Shown: positions 1-7,517, counted from the stretch's first letter. The stretch is 11,483 nucleotides of DNA from an uncultured Chloracidobacterium sp. (GCA_937941715.1 CALDGX010000029.1:1-11483), one strand, 5' to 3'. Notes: a model not told the origin generated them from the letters alone. Made by a program: numbers and translations.

Positions 1-99
1 CTTGATATGAAAACGGCCTGTGAATGTCCGCGAAAAGTGCCAAAGTGAGATCGAACGAGAATCGTCAAATCGAACGCCAGACCCCATTTTCTAAAATAA

Positions 100-849
100 A
101 TGTCTTGGAGGTTGATCACTTTCGTTGGGCTGTTGGTTGCGTTCGTAGCGATGGGTACTGGGTACGGACAAGCACCGGGTCGTGTATACCAAATAAGCGG
201 ACGTGTTGTTGATGTGAGTGGTCGTCCGGTTGAGGGGGCCGAGGTTACCGTTTCCCCGTTCTATGACCGTTCATCAAAGGTGTTTGATCTGCTTGAAGAA
301 TCAACGGTAACTGATGCAAACGGCAGATTTTCTATTTCCAAACGAATCGGTGCCGGCGCACGCCTATATCTCTACACAGCTCTGTCTGCGACGGGTGAGT
401 ATCTGATCTCACCGCCGTTCAGTTTCTCGAATGCACGCGACAGACGTTTGCTCGGGAAACTGTTTGTAACTCGGGAAAGGAGCGAAATCGAGCTTAGAGA
501 TGTCCCCGTCCAATTTCATTTTGGCGACGTGAGATTAAAGGTCACGAATAATGGAAGGTCGTTGACCGAAGCGGATTGGAAGAAACTCTGGATCGTGTTG
601 AGCAATGACCGGAGGGTTGTACTCTATCAGCAAAGCATAGGGCCGGTCATCAAGCAGCCGGAGATAGATATTCCCGCCTCGACCGCCAATTATGCCCTGC
701 CTGAAGGGACGTATCGAATCGAATTCCGAACTTTCGATGAAGCGAAGGTGCCATTAGCGATCGGCCGTCGGGCATTGGGGGCGACTCAGCTTTTTACGAT
801 AAGGCGAAACCAGACGTTAGATCTAACGGTCGATCTAAGATTGGAATAG
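100..849 (+). CDS. Secreted protein with carboxypeptidase-regulatory-like domain
   Basis: The 249-residue product starts with a typical signal peptide: hydrophobic core at about residues 5-18, then a small-residue region ending near Q24/A25. The mature N-terminus carries a carboxypeptidase-regulatory-like (transthyretin-type) beta-sandwich. This is seen as SGRVVDVSGRPVEGAEVTV at 33-51, followed by the characteristic TDANGRFSI strand at 71-79. The rest (about 100-249) is beta-rich and resembles no family I recognise, so no enzymatic role is proposed. Such domains are usually structural or binding modules of exported proteins. The ATG at 100 is chosen because it gives the full signal peptide. 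A GGAGG lies inside the frame at 107-111, so a TTG at 112 is possible but too close to that site. A hand count of row 541-600 gives 29 G/C of 60. Nothing upstream suggests an operon partner. Confidence 0.8.
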   Translation: MSWRLITFVGLLVAFVAMGTGYGQAPGRVYQISGRVVDVSGRPVEGAEVTVSPFYDRSSKVFDLLEESTVTDANGRFSISKRIGAGARLYLYTALSATGEYLISPPFSFSNARDRRLLGKLFVTRERSEIELRDVPVQFHFGDVRLKVTNNGRSLTEADWKKLWIVLSNDRRVVLYQQSIGPVIKQPEIDIPASTANYALPEGTYRIEFRTFDEAKVPLAIGRRALGATQLFTIRRNQTLDLTVDLRLE

Positions 850-1085
850 CCCGAACGGGATCGGGTCAGGCACTGCGATTAGATCGGAAATTCCGATCCA
901 TGGCGGGCGTGATACTGAATGGCAGCGGGATAGTTTTAACGCAAAGTACGCGAAGGACGCGGAGAAAAGTGAGAATCGAAAAGCCGATTGTCTTTTCGGC
1001 GAAAGAGGTTTGGCCGCCGTGAATGCCGACGGAACGCGGTTGTCGGTTGGACTTTGAAAACAGTCCGGATCGCGAGAGTAAACAG
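850..1085. other. Intergenic region with palindromes, no gene
   Basis: No convincing gene lies here. A 91-codon open frame on the minus strand reaches into it but looks like a composition artefact. Visible structures are a palindrome GATCGGAA-A-TTCCGATC at 882-898, three degenerate 9-base units starting ACGC at 939-965, and an inverted repeat CGAAAAG/CTTTTCG at 977-983 and 992-998 with an 8-base loop. None has a T-run, so none is called a terminator. The region separates convergent genes and may hold decayed dispersed repeats. Confidence 0.5.
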
Positions 1086-1120
1086 AAAAAGAGAGGTGTT
1101 GCGGGTGCACACCTCTCTTT
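1086..1120 (-). terminator. Intrinsic terminator of the mglBA operon
   Basis: A perfect 12-base inverted repeat (1088-1099 with 1109-1120) encloses a 9-base loop. Read on the minus strand the stem is followed by five T and then CTGTTT. It lies 25 bases past the mglA stop codon, the right place to end mglBA transcription. On the plus strand the stem ends in only TTT followed by CG, so termination in that direction would be weaker. Confidence 0.8.
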
Positions 1121-1144
1121 CGTAATTTACGGCTTGTCCCGAAG

Positions 1145-1729
1145 TTAGCCCTTTCGGAGCTCGGTCAGGACCTGCTTGGCGACGGCTTTCAGCGTGTCGA
1201 AAACGCCGGTGCCGTTCGTTGCGACGGCTTCAAAGACCGGTTCGCCCTTGCGGACGAGTTCCTGCGAAAGCTCTTCGATCGGCGTGACATTAGGCAGGTC
1301 GCGTTTATTCAACTGCAGGACGTACGGTATCTGGGCAAGGTCGTAACCCTGCGAGCCGAGATTTTCTTCGAGGTTATAGAGCGACTCGATATTGGCGTCC
1401 ATTCGCTCATCCTGGCTGTCCGCGACAAAAACGACGCCGTCGACGCCTTTCAGGATCAGCTTGCGCGACGCGTCGTAATAAACCTGGCCGGGCACGGTGT
1501 AGAGGTGAAATCGCGTCTTAAATCCGCGGACCGTACCGAGTTCGAGCGGCATAAAATCAAAGAACAGCGTACGATCGGTCTCGGTCGCGAGGCTGATGAG
1601 CTTACCCTTGGCCTGCGGAGCGGTCGAATCGTAGATGTACTGCAGGTTGGTCGTCTTGCCGCACAGTCCGGGCCCGTAATAGACGATCTTGCAATTGATC
1701 TCGCGTGATGCGTAATTGATAAAGGTCAT
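1145..1729 (-). CDS. mglA: MglA-type small Ras-like GTPase
   Basis: This 194-residue GTPase belongs to the bacterial MglA family, cytosolic switches that set cell polarity and, in Myxococcus xanthus, control gliding and pilus motility. The P-loop is GPGLCGKTT at 19-27. The TDRT switch I segment is at 51-54, the PGQ of switch II at 80-82, and the guanine-specificity motif NKRD at 141-144. R53 and Q82 fall at the positions described as catalytic in MglA, so GTP hydrolysis should be intact. It matches the usual length of about 195. It follows mglB by 15 bases on the same strand, the same order as the Myxococcus mglBA operon. No Shine-Dalgarno sequence is visible before the ATG, so translation may be coupled to mglB. 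Family assignment is secure. The cellular process controlled here is inferred, because no motility gene is in the window. Confidence 0.95.
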   Translation of the reverse strand: MTFINYASREINCKIVYYGPGLCGKTTNLQYIYDSTAPQAKGKLISLATETDRTLFFDFMPLELGTVRGFKTRFHLYTVPGQVYYDASRKLILKGVDGVVFVADSQDERMDANIESLYNLEENLGSQGYDLAQIPYVLQLNKRDLPNVTPIEELSQELVRKGEPVFEAVATNGTGVFDTLKAVAKQVLTELRKG

Positions 1730-1744
1730 AGGTGGTAACCGAAT

Positions 1745-2227
1745 CTAACTAAATAAGCTGTCAATATCCTCGTCGGTGATCTCCGAGAAAAATGAGTTCT
1801 GATTGAGGCGATAGTTCGCCGAGTCGCGGGTCGCTTCTTCCAGCAGTGCGGCGACCTCAAAGCTTGCACGCTTGGTACGGATCTTGACGAGCCCAAGCGT
1901 CGAACGCTCGTCAAATACTATCACAAGCAAACTGCGCCCGATGACACTTATATAAATGCTCTCGTGTTCGCCCTCATGCACCACGGCCGGGAACGTGTCT
2001 TCGCCGATGAGCTTGGCCATGCTGCTCGTCGCGGCGACATTGCCCGCTGCCAAACTGGAAAAACTAGTGGTGTCCATATCGCCGATATCGCCGTGGAAAG
2101 CGATCGGCTGGCCATCGCGATCGACCAGAAATACGACCCTTGCGGCGCACTCGACACAGAGCCTCGCCAAGATGATCTTGATCCGATGGAATTGGTGTTC
2201 TTGTATTATGAAGGGCGTTTCTGCCAT
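1745..2227 (-). CDS. mglB: MglB-type roadblock/LC7 protein (MglA GTPase activator)
   Basis: This 160-residue product is a roadblock/LC7-domain protein close in length and sequence pattern to Myxococcus MglB (159 residues). That protein forms dimers that act as GTPase-activating protein for MglA and helps exclude it from one pole. Visible signatures are VVFLVDRDGQPIA near 31-43, the TTSFSSLAAGNVAAT segment near 53-67, AKLIGED near 71-77, and the FDERSTLGLVKIR strand-helix in the second half. The acidic tail SEITDEDIDSLFS closely resembles the C-terminus known from MglB. The ATG at 2227 gives the standard N-terminus. The upstream bases show no good ribosome-binding site. It is the first gene of the leftward mglBA operon and is transcribed away from yvcK across a 327-base gap. 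Confidence 0.93.
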   Translation of the reverse strand: MAETPFIIQEHQFHRIKIILARLCVECAARVVFLVDRDGQPIAFHGDIGDMDTTSFSSLAAGNVAATSSMAKLIGEDTFPAVVHEGEHESIYISVIGRSLLVIVFDERSTLGLVKIRTKRASFEVAALLEEATRDSANYRLNQNSFFSEITDEDIDSLFS

Positions 2228-2554
2228 CTGGTTTGTCTGCCCGAGGGCACGACCGAGGGTTTAGATAGTTACAGTGAATTGTATTTTGACTATGCGGATG
2301 GGCGCCAAACGGCACTCCATATACGTAAATCTAGCACAATCAGACGGCCTGCGACAAGAGATTTTTTGGGAAACGGCACTCCGATCCGAGTGTACAAATA
2401 GCGGCGGAGCGGTGTGCTCCATAAGAAAGATTGATACGAGGTAGAAAAGAATGATAATATTAGGGTCGTCGGCACTCTCGCCGGCCCCCTTTGTATTCAA
2501 GCTGTTTTCAGGACCTGACGTGCCTTCCAATGCCGGGACCGGATCCCGATCCAG
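2228..2554. promoter_or_regulatory. Divergent control region between mglBA and yvcK
   Basis: This non-coding stretch must carry the promoters of both operons. It holds three copies of the octamer CGGCACTC at 2310-2317, 2374-2381 and 2470-2477. The first two sit inside a longer 12-base direct repeat AAACGGCACTCC (2307-2318 and 2371-2382). It also has a small inverted repeat GGAGC-GGTGT-GCTCC at 2406-2420 just upstream of the yvcK promoter. These are candidate operator sites. I see no convincing minus-strand promoter for mglB and no RNA gene. Several open frames cross the region but none resembles a protein. Confidence 0.55.
2431..2458 (+). promoter_or_regulatory. Sigma-70-like promoter for yvcK-glmU-vWA-glmS
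   Basis: A -35 TTGATA (2431-2436) and a -10 GATAAT (2453-2458) are separated by 16 bases. Each has one mismatch to the TTGACA/TATAAT consensus. Transcription would start near 2465, leaving a leader of about 90 bases before yvcK. No other equally good pair was seen in the gap. Confidence 0.6.
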
Positions 2555-3589
2555 ATGAAGCATCATATATTTTCAGACAATTCGGCCGGACTAAAGTTTG
2601 TCGCGATCGGCGGCGGCAATGGATTGTCAACGCTGCTCTCGGGACTGAAGAGGTTTGTGGACGCAGGGTCGGCCGAACCCGTCTGGATCGAAAATCTCTC
2701 GGCCATCGTCGCCGTATCGGACGACGGCGGCAGTTCAGGCCGCATCCGCGATGAACTGCAAATGCTGCCGCCCGGCGACATCCGCAACTGTATGGTCGCC
2801 CTGAGCGAAGATTCACAGACGCTGTCGCGGTTATTCAAGCACCGCTTTCGCGGAGACGGCGATCTCGGTGGACATAGTTTCGGCAATCTGTTTCTGGCGG
2901 CACTGACCGAGGTCACCGGTGATTTTGCCGAGGCGGTCAAGCTGTCCTCAGAGATCCTGGCAAGTAAAGGGCATATTTACCCGGCGACGGTCGCTGACGT
3001 GCGGTTGGCGGCCGAACTAAAGGACGGCAAGACCGTCCGAGGCGAGACCAAGATCGGCCACGTCGGCCCGATGATCAAGCGATTATTCCTCGAGCCCGCG
3101 GATTGTCAGCCGCTGCCCGAAGCTCTGGCGGCGATCGCCGCGGCGGACGTCATCACGGTCGGCCCCGGTTCGCTATTTACAAGCCTGATCCCGCCAATAT
3201 TGGTCGAAGGCGTCAGTAAGGCCATCGCGGCATCGAATGCCGTGAAGATATTTATCTGCAATCTAATGACGCAGCCCGGTGAGACGGACGGGCTGTCGTC
3301 GCGGTCGCACCTCGAACTCGTCCGGCAATACGCGCCCGAGATCGACTTTGACTACGTGATCGTAAACGATCATCCGATCAGCGAAAAGCAGTTGGAAAAA
3401 TACGCGAACGAGGGTGCCGAACAGATCGGTGTCCACGGTTCGATCTCGCCGAAAACTATTGAAGGGGCCGAGATCGTTTATGGTAATCTGTTGGACGACG
3501 GCGAAATGGTCCGGCATGATCCGGAGCGGTTGGCCCAGGTAGTGTTGTTGTGTGCCATTCAGCCCCGTGAGGCGGCGGTCGCCCGGTAA
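2555..3589 (+). CDS. yvcK: YvcK/GlmR family UDP-GlcNAc-binding regulator
   Basis: The 344-residue product is a YvcK (GlmR, CofD-like) protein. It is structurally related to 2-phospho-lactate transferase but is not known to be an enzyme. In Bacillus subtilis it binds UDP-GlcNAc, stimulates GlmS and is needed on gluconeogenic carbon sources. Visible motifs are a Rossmann-like IGGGNGLSTLLSGLK at 18-32, AVSDDGGSSGRIRDEL at 53-68, PPGDIRNCMVAL at 72-83, GGHSFGNLFLAAL at 105-117, a VGPGSLFTSLIPPIL segment near the middle, TQPGETDGLS after it, and VRHD at 319-322. Length is normal. The ATG at 2555 leaves a 13-residue lead before the first strand, as is usual. No clear ribosome-binding site precedes it. 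It is first in an operon with glmU and glmS, which fits a role in amino-sugar control far better than a cofactor-biosynthesis role. Confidence 0.93.
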   Translation: MKHHIFSDNSAGLKFVAIGGGNGLSTLLSGLKRFVDAGSAEPVWIENLSAIVAVSDDGGSSGRIRDELQMLPPGDIRNCMVALSEDSQTLSRLFKHRFRGDGDLGGHSFGNLFLAALTEVTGDFAEAVKLSSEILASKGHIYPATVADVRLAAELKDGKTVRGETKIGHVGPMIKRLFLEPADCQPLPEALAAIAAADVITVGPGSLFTSLIPPILVEGVSKAIAASNAVKIFICNLMTQPGETDGLSSRSHLELVRQYAPEIDFDYVIVNDHPISEKQLEKYANEGAEQIGVHGSISPKTIEGAEIVYGNLLDDGEMVRHDPERLAQVVLLCAIQPREAAVAR

Positions 3590-3619
3590 AGTGCATCTCG
3601 GAACTCTGACCATTCTAAA

Positions 3620-4993
3620 GTGAATAACGACCTAAATATCCTAATTCTGGCGGCCGGGCTCGGTACGCGAATGAAATCGAATTTGGCCAAGGTCCTGCAC
3701 CGTCTGGACGGTAGGCCATTGATCAGCCACGTGTGCCGAACGGCCGCGGAACTTGGGCCGAAAAAGATCTATACGGTTATCGGCCATCAGGGCGATGACG
3801 TAAGGGCGGCCGTGCTTGCCGAACTCGACGGATCGATAGCCGAATTTGCATGGCAAAGACAGATGCTGGGCACCGGCGACGCCGTGAATTCGGCCCGCGA
3901 GATGCTTGAGGACAGCGACTCGACGCTGTTGGTGCTTTCCGGCGATGTGCCAATGATCAGACGGTCCACACTCGAAGCGATCGTCCGGCTTCATAACGAC
4001 CATCACGGCCGTCGGGCGGCCTGCACGATCCTGACGGTCAAATTACCCGATCCGACGGGTTACGGACGCGTGATCCGCGACGAAATTGGGACATTTGACC
4101 GCATCGTCGAGCAAAAGGACGCAACGTCCGATGAACTTGCCATAAACGAGATCAACTCGGGCATATATTGCTTTGATACGCGCAAGCTGTTTGCCGCACT
4201 GTCGAAGGTCGGCAATTCGAACGCGCAGGGTGAATATTACCTTACGGACGTGCCGCAGATACTGTGCTCGGCGGGCGAAGACATTGCGATATATCTTCAC
4301 GACGATCCGGCTGAGATCGAGGGTGTAAATGACCGCCGGCAATTGGCCGCGATGGAAAACGTGATCCGGAGCCGAACCGTTGAAAGGCTGATGCTGGAAA
4401 GCGGCGTAAGTTTCACCGATCCGGCCGCCGCGTATGTCAGCGCCGAGGCGGCGGTCGGACGCGACACCGTCATTTATCAAAATGTGAGCATTGAGGGACG
4501 GACGGTCATCGGCGAGAATTGCGTCATACGGCCGGGCGTCAGGATCGTAAATTCGACAATCGGCGACGGTGTCGAGATAAAGGACAATTCGTTCATTACC
4601 GATTCGACCGTCGGCAATGGCTGCAGTGTCGGGCCGATGGCGCACCTTCGCGGCCATGCTGAAATGATCGAAGGCTCGAAGGTCGGCAACTTTGTCGAAC
4701 TAAAGAAGACCAAACTCGGCCGCGGCTCAAAAGCCAGCCACCTGACCTATCTCGGCGACGCCACCATCGGCGAAAAGACCAACATCGGTGCCGGCACGAT
4801 CACCTGTAACTACGACGGCAAGAACAAGCACTCAACAGTGATCGGCGACGGCGTCAAGATCGGCTCGGACACGATGCTCGTGGCACCGGTCACGGTCGGC
4901 GACGGCGCGGTGACTGGAGCGGGAAGTGTTGTTACAAAGGATGTCGAAGCTGGTCGACTGGTGGTCGGTGTTCCTGCAAAGGAAGTGAGATGA
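3620..4993 (+). CDS. glmU: Bifunctional GlmU: GlcN-1-P acetyltransferase / UDP-GlcNAc pyrophosphorylase
   Basis: GlmU acetylates glucosamine-1-phosphate with acetyl-CoA, then joins the product to UTP to give UDP-GlcNAc, the precursor of peptidoglycan and lipid A. The N-terminal nucleotidyltransferase domain (about 1-230) has ILAAGLGTRMKSNLAKVLH at 9-27, with catalytic-type R17 and K24, and QMLGTGDAV further on. The C-terminal half is a left-handed beta-helix of isoleucine-patch hexapeptides. It includes SHLTYLGDATIGEKTNIGAG, where H374 corresponds to the acetyltransferase base, and CNYDGKNK after it. The 457-residue length is typical (about 456), although the end lacks the basic tail seen in Escherichia coli. 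The start is GTG at 3620, 30 bases after yvcK, with no clear ribosome-binding site. The stop overlaps the next start as ATGA, so downstream translation is probably coupled. Confidence 0.96.
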   Translation: MNNDLNILILAAGLGTRMKSNLAKVLHRLDGRPLISHVCRTAAELGPKKIYTVIGHQGDDVRAAVLAELDGSIAEFAWQRQMLGTGDAVNSAREMLEDSDSTLLVLSGDVPMIRRSTLEAIVRLHNDHHGRRAACTILTVKLPDPTGYGRVIRDEIGTFDRIVEQKDATSDELAINEINSGIYCFDTRKLFAALSKVGNSNAQGEYYLTDVPQILCSAGEDIAIYLHDDPAEIEGVNDRRQLAAMENVIRSRTVERLMLESGVSFTDPAAAYVSAEAAVGRDTVIYQNVSIEGRTVIGENCVIRPGVRIVNSTIGDGVEIKDNSFITDSTVGNGCSVGPMAHLRGHAEMIEGSKVGNFVELKKTKLGRGSKASHLTYLGDATIGEKTNIGAGTITCNYDGKNKHSTVIGDGVKIGSDTMLVAPVTVGDGAVTGAGSVVTKDVEAGRLVVGVPAKEVR

Positions 4994-5649
4994 ATATGAT
5001 TAGGGCCCCACTATTCTTTCTAATAATCATTTCGTTATTCAGTGTTCTGAGGGCTCAGCAGCCCGTATACGGAATACTCATCGACAATACCGGCTCAATG
5101 CGAGTGCATTTTGAGCGGGAATTGTCATTTGCTAAGGAAATTGTCTCGCAGATACCCGAGGGAAGCCCAGTTTCACTTTTTAGATTTGAGACGGCGTCGG
5201 GAACTCCGGCTAATGCGGTACTTCAAGTCGTTTTGACTTGCAGTATCGATAAAACGGCCGTCAAGCGACAGATTGATAGTCTATATGTATTGGGTGGGCA
5301 AACGACCCTTATGGATGCAGCATATTCCTCAATTGAGGTGCTGACGGCTAAACCGGAAACTTGTGGAAATTACACTGAACGCAACCTGATATTGATATCG
5401 GACGGTGAGGATAGAACTAGTATGATCAAGTTCGAGGATCTTAAATCGAGTCTGAATAAGAGTCAGATAAGGGTTTCAGCCATTGGCTTGACCGGTCAGT
5501 TGGAGGGTAAGTCACGAAAATTAGCGAAAAACTTTTTGGAAAAGATAACTTCTGAAACCGGAGGAATCGTTGTCTTCCCTGAAAACGGTCAAAAGCCGAT
5601 GGATGTAGTAAAACAGCTGCTCACGATAAATGTTCGTCCTTCAAAATAA
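4990..5649 (+). CDS. Small secreted von Willebrand factor A domain protein
   Basis: The 219-residue product has a signal peptide: hydrophobic stretch at about 7-20, predicted cut after LRA22. A single vWA domain follows. The metal-binding (MIDAS) motif is DNTGS at 32-36, a D-x-T-x-S variant. The later elements are a threonine at 105 or 106 (GGQTTLMDA) and the aspartate D138 of ISDGED. Ligand or metal binding is therefore plausible, but no partner can be read from the sequence. It resembles the many short vWA proteins of Acidobacteriota only in a general way. It overlaps glmU by four bases (ATGA) and ends three bases before glmS. GGAAG at 4981-4985 can serve either the ATG at 4990 or a second in-frame ATG at 4996. 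A hand count of row 5221-5280 gives 26 G/C of 60, against 36 of 60 in glmU row 4021-4080, hinting at a different origin or relaxed codon use. Confidence 0.85.
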   Translation: MNMIRAPLFFLIIISLFSVLRAQQPVYGILIDNTGSMRVHFERELSFAKEIVSQIPEGSPVSLFRFETASGTPANAVLQVVLTCSIDKTAVKRQIDSLYVLGGQTTLMDAAYSSIEVLTAKPETCGNYTERNLILISDGEDRTSMIKFEDLKSSLNKSQIRVSAIGLTGQLEGKSRKLAKNFLEKITSETGGIVVFPENGQKPMDVVKQLLTINVRPSK

Positions 5650-5652
5650 CTT

Positions 5653-7515
5653 ATGTGCGGAATTGTCGGATACGTTGGAAATAAACAGGTTGTGCCGTTG
5701 ATCATCGACGGTTTGCGTAAGCTCGAATATCGCGGGTACGACTCGGCCGGCATTGCGGTCGTTGATGACGAACATCATCTGAGTCTTCGGCGGGCCGAGG
5801 GCAAGCTGCGAAATCTCGAAGAAGCGATCCGGCTCAATCCGCTCGACGGCAATTACGGCATCGGGCACACGCGGTGGGCGACGCACGGGCGTCCGACCGA
5901 GGAAAATGCACACCCGCACCGCGACCAGTCGGGCAAGGTGGTCGTAGTTCACAACGGGATCATAGAAAACTATCTGACGCTGAAGGAGCGTCTTCAGGCC
6001 GCCGGGCACCAATTTTATACCGAGACCGACACCGAAGTGGTCGCTCATTTGATCGGACATTACGTTGACAACGAGGGCCTTGCATTGGAACCGGCCGTGC
6101 GAAAGACCGTCGCCGAACTGCGAGGGATATTTGCCCTGGCAATAATCTCCGTCGAGGAGCCCGACACGATTATCGCGGTTCGCGAAGGGCCGCCGGTCGT
6201 GATCGGAATGGGCGACGGCGAGTTCTTCGTCGCGTCCGACATCCCGCCGATCCTGGCACATACGCGAGACGTTTTCTTCCTCGGCGACCGCGAGATCGCG
6301 ATCCTGACCAAAGATTCGGTCCGCGTGACGGATTTTGACGGAAATGTGGTCGAACCGGAACAGCAGCGGATAACCTGGGACCCTATCATGGCCGAAAAGG
6401 GCGGCTTTAAGCACTTTATGCTCAAGGAGATATATGAGCAGCCACGTGCGGTGCGTGATACCGTTCAGGGACGCGTTTCGCTCGATACCGGCAAGGTGTA
6501 TCTCGAGCCGATGGACATTTCCGAAGACGAATTTCGCGCTCTGACCTCGATCAAGATCGCCGCTTGCGGCACGTCATGGCATGCCGGGCTTGCCGGCAAG
6601 TATATGCTCGAAAATCTGGCCCGCATCCCGGTCGATGTCGATTATGCGTCGGAGTTTCGCTATCGTGACCCGGTACTGTCCGAGACTGACCTGCTGATCG
6701 TCATTTCGCAGTCCGGCGAAACGGCGGACACGATCGCGGCGATGCGCGAGGCAAAATTGTCGGGCTGCAAGGTTTTGGCAGTATGTAACGTTCACGGATC
6801 GATGATCACGCGCGAGGCTGACGGAACGATCTTGACGCACGCGGGGCCTGAGATCGGGGTTGCCTCGACCAAGGCGTTCACGTCGCAGATGATCGCGCTT
6901 TACCTATTCGCTTTATACCTGGGCGAAGTTCGAGGCCAGATCGACGAGACCCGGGCCAAAAAACTGGCACAGGACCTGGCGGAACTGCCGTTAAAGATCG
7001 AACAGCTGTTGAACGACGCCGATTCGATCGAGGAACTTTCGAAAGAGTTTTTCCGCGTGCAGGATTTCCTCTACCTCGGCCGCGGTATTAATTTTCCGGT
7101 CGCGCTAGAAGGTGCACTGAAACTCAAGGAGATCAGCTACATCCACGCGGAGGGTTACCCGGCAGGCGAGATGAAGCACGGGCCGAACGCTCTGATCGAC
7201 GAAAAATTGCCGGTCGTTGTCGTCAATACCAAAGAGGACGGCAATGCCGGCAGCGAACTTCGCTACGAGAAGACACACTCGAACATTGTCGAGGTGAAAT
7301 CGCGCGACGGCATTATCATCTCGGTCCTGACCGAGGGCGATACGATGAGCAGCAAAGTCTCCAGCCACGTCATCGAGATCCCGGAGACCAGCGATCTGCT
7401 TGGCCCGATCCTGTCGATCGTGCCGCTTCAACTTCTCAGTTATCACATCGCGGTCCGTCGGGGCTGCGACGTCGACCAACCGAGGAACCTGGCGAAATCG
7501 GTGACGGTGGAATAA
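5653..7515 (+). CDS. glmS: Glutamine-fructose-6-phosphate aminotransferase (isomerizing)
   Basis: GlmS transfers ammonia from glutamine to fructose-6-phosphate, giving glucosamine-6-phosphate, the entry step to UDP-GlcNAc. The glutaminase domain (about 2-220) begins MCGIVGY, leaving Cys2 as nucleophile once Met is removed. It has GHTRWATHG at 71-79 and HNGIIENY at 100-107. The isomerase half has two SIS domains, with ACGTSWHAG then ISQSGETADT at 351-360, and GRGINFPVALEGALKLKEI followed by HAEGYPAGEMKHGP. The C-terminus is the near-invariant QPRNLAKSVTVE. Length 620 is close to the usual 609. It starts three bases after the vWA stop with no ribosome-binding site, and no glmS ribozyme can fit upstream, so control is presumably at the operon promoter or through YvcK/GlmR. 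Its final 30 bases reappear in decayed form at 11332-11361. Confidence 0.97.
   Translation: MCGIVGYVGNKQVVPLIIDGLRKLEYRGYDSAGIAVVDDEHHLSLRRAEGKLRNLEEAIRLNPLDGNYGIGHTRWATHGRPTEENAHPHRDQSGKVVVVHNGIIENYLTLKERLQAAGHQFYTETDTEVVAHLIGHYVDNEGLALEPAVRKTVAELRGIFALAIISVEEPDTIIAVREGPPVVIGMGDGEFFVASDIPPILAHTRDVFFLGDREIAILTKDSVRVTDFDGNVVEPEQQRITWDPIMAEKGGFKHFMLKEIYEQPRAVRDTVQGRVSLDTGKVYLEPMDISEDEFRALTSIKIAACGTSWHAGLAGKYMLENLARIPVDVDYASEFRYRDPVLSETDLLIVISQSGETADTIAAMREAKLSGCKVLAVCNVHGSMITREADGTILTHAGPEIGVASTKAFTSQMIALYLFALYLGEVRGQIDETRAKKLAQDLAELPLKIEQLLNDADSIEELSKEFFRVQDFLYLGRGINFPVALEGALKLKEISYIHAEGYPAGEMKHGPNALIDEKLPVVVVNTKEDGNAGSELRYEKTHSNIVEVKSRDGIIISVLTEGDTMSSKVSSHVIEIPETSDLLGPILSIVPLQLLSYHIAVRRGCDVDQPRNLAKSVTVE
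7483..7512 (+). repeat. glmS 3'-end direct repeat, left (intact) copy
   Basis: These bases encode the last ten residues of GlmS (RNLAKSVTVE). Twenty-six of 30 bases recur in the same orientation at 11332-11361. The last 19 bases (GAAATCGGTGACGGTGGAA, 7494-7512) are an exact match. Sequences diverge immediately after, at the stop codon here. The known TnsD-binding region of attTn7 covers this same part of glmS. Confidence 0.8.
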
Positions 7516-7517
7516 TG

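Noticed and set aside
835..1110. A 91-codon minus-strand open frame after the first gene
   Set aside because: It overlaps palindromes and the mglBA terminator, and its translation (Ser/Phe/Pro-rich) resembles no protein.
1964..2401. A 145-codon plus-strand open frame across mglB and the divergent region
   Set aside because: It is antisense to the clearly conserved MglB and continues into promoter DNA with no recognisable domain.
5650..5652. A glmS ribozyme/riboswitch before glmS
   Set aside because: Only three bases separate the vWA stop from the glmS start, and the element would have to lie inside the vWA coding sequence; no such fold was seen.
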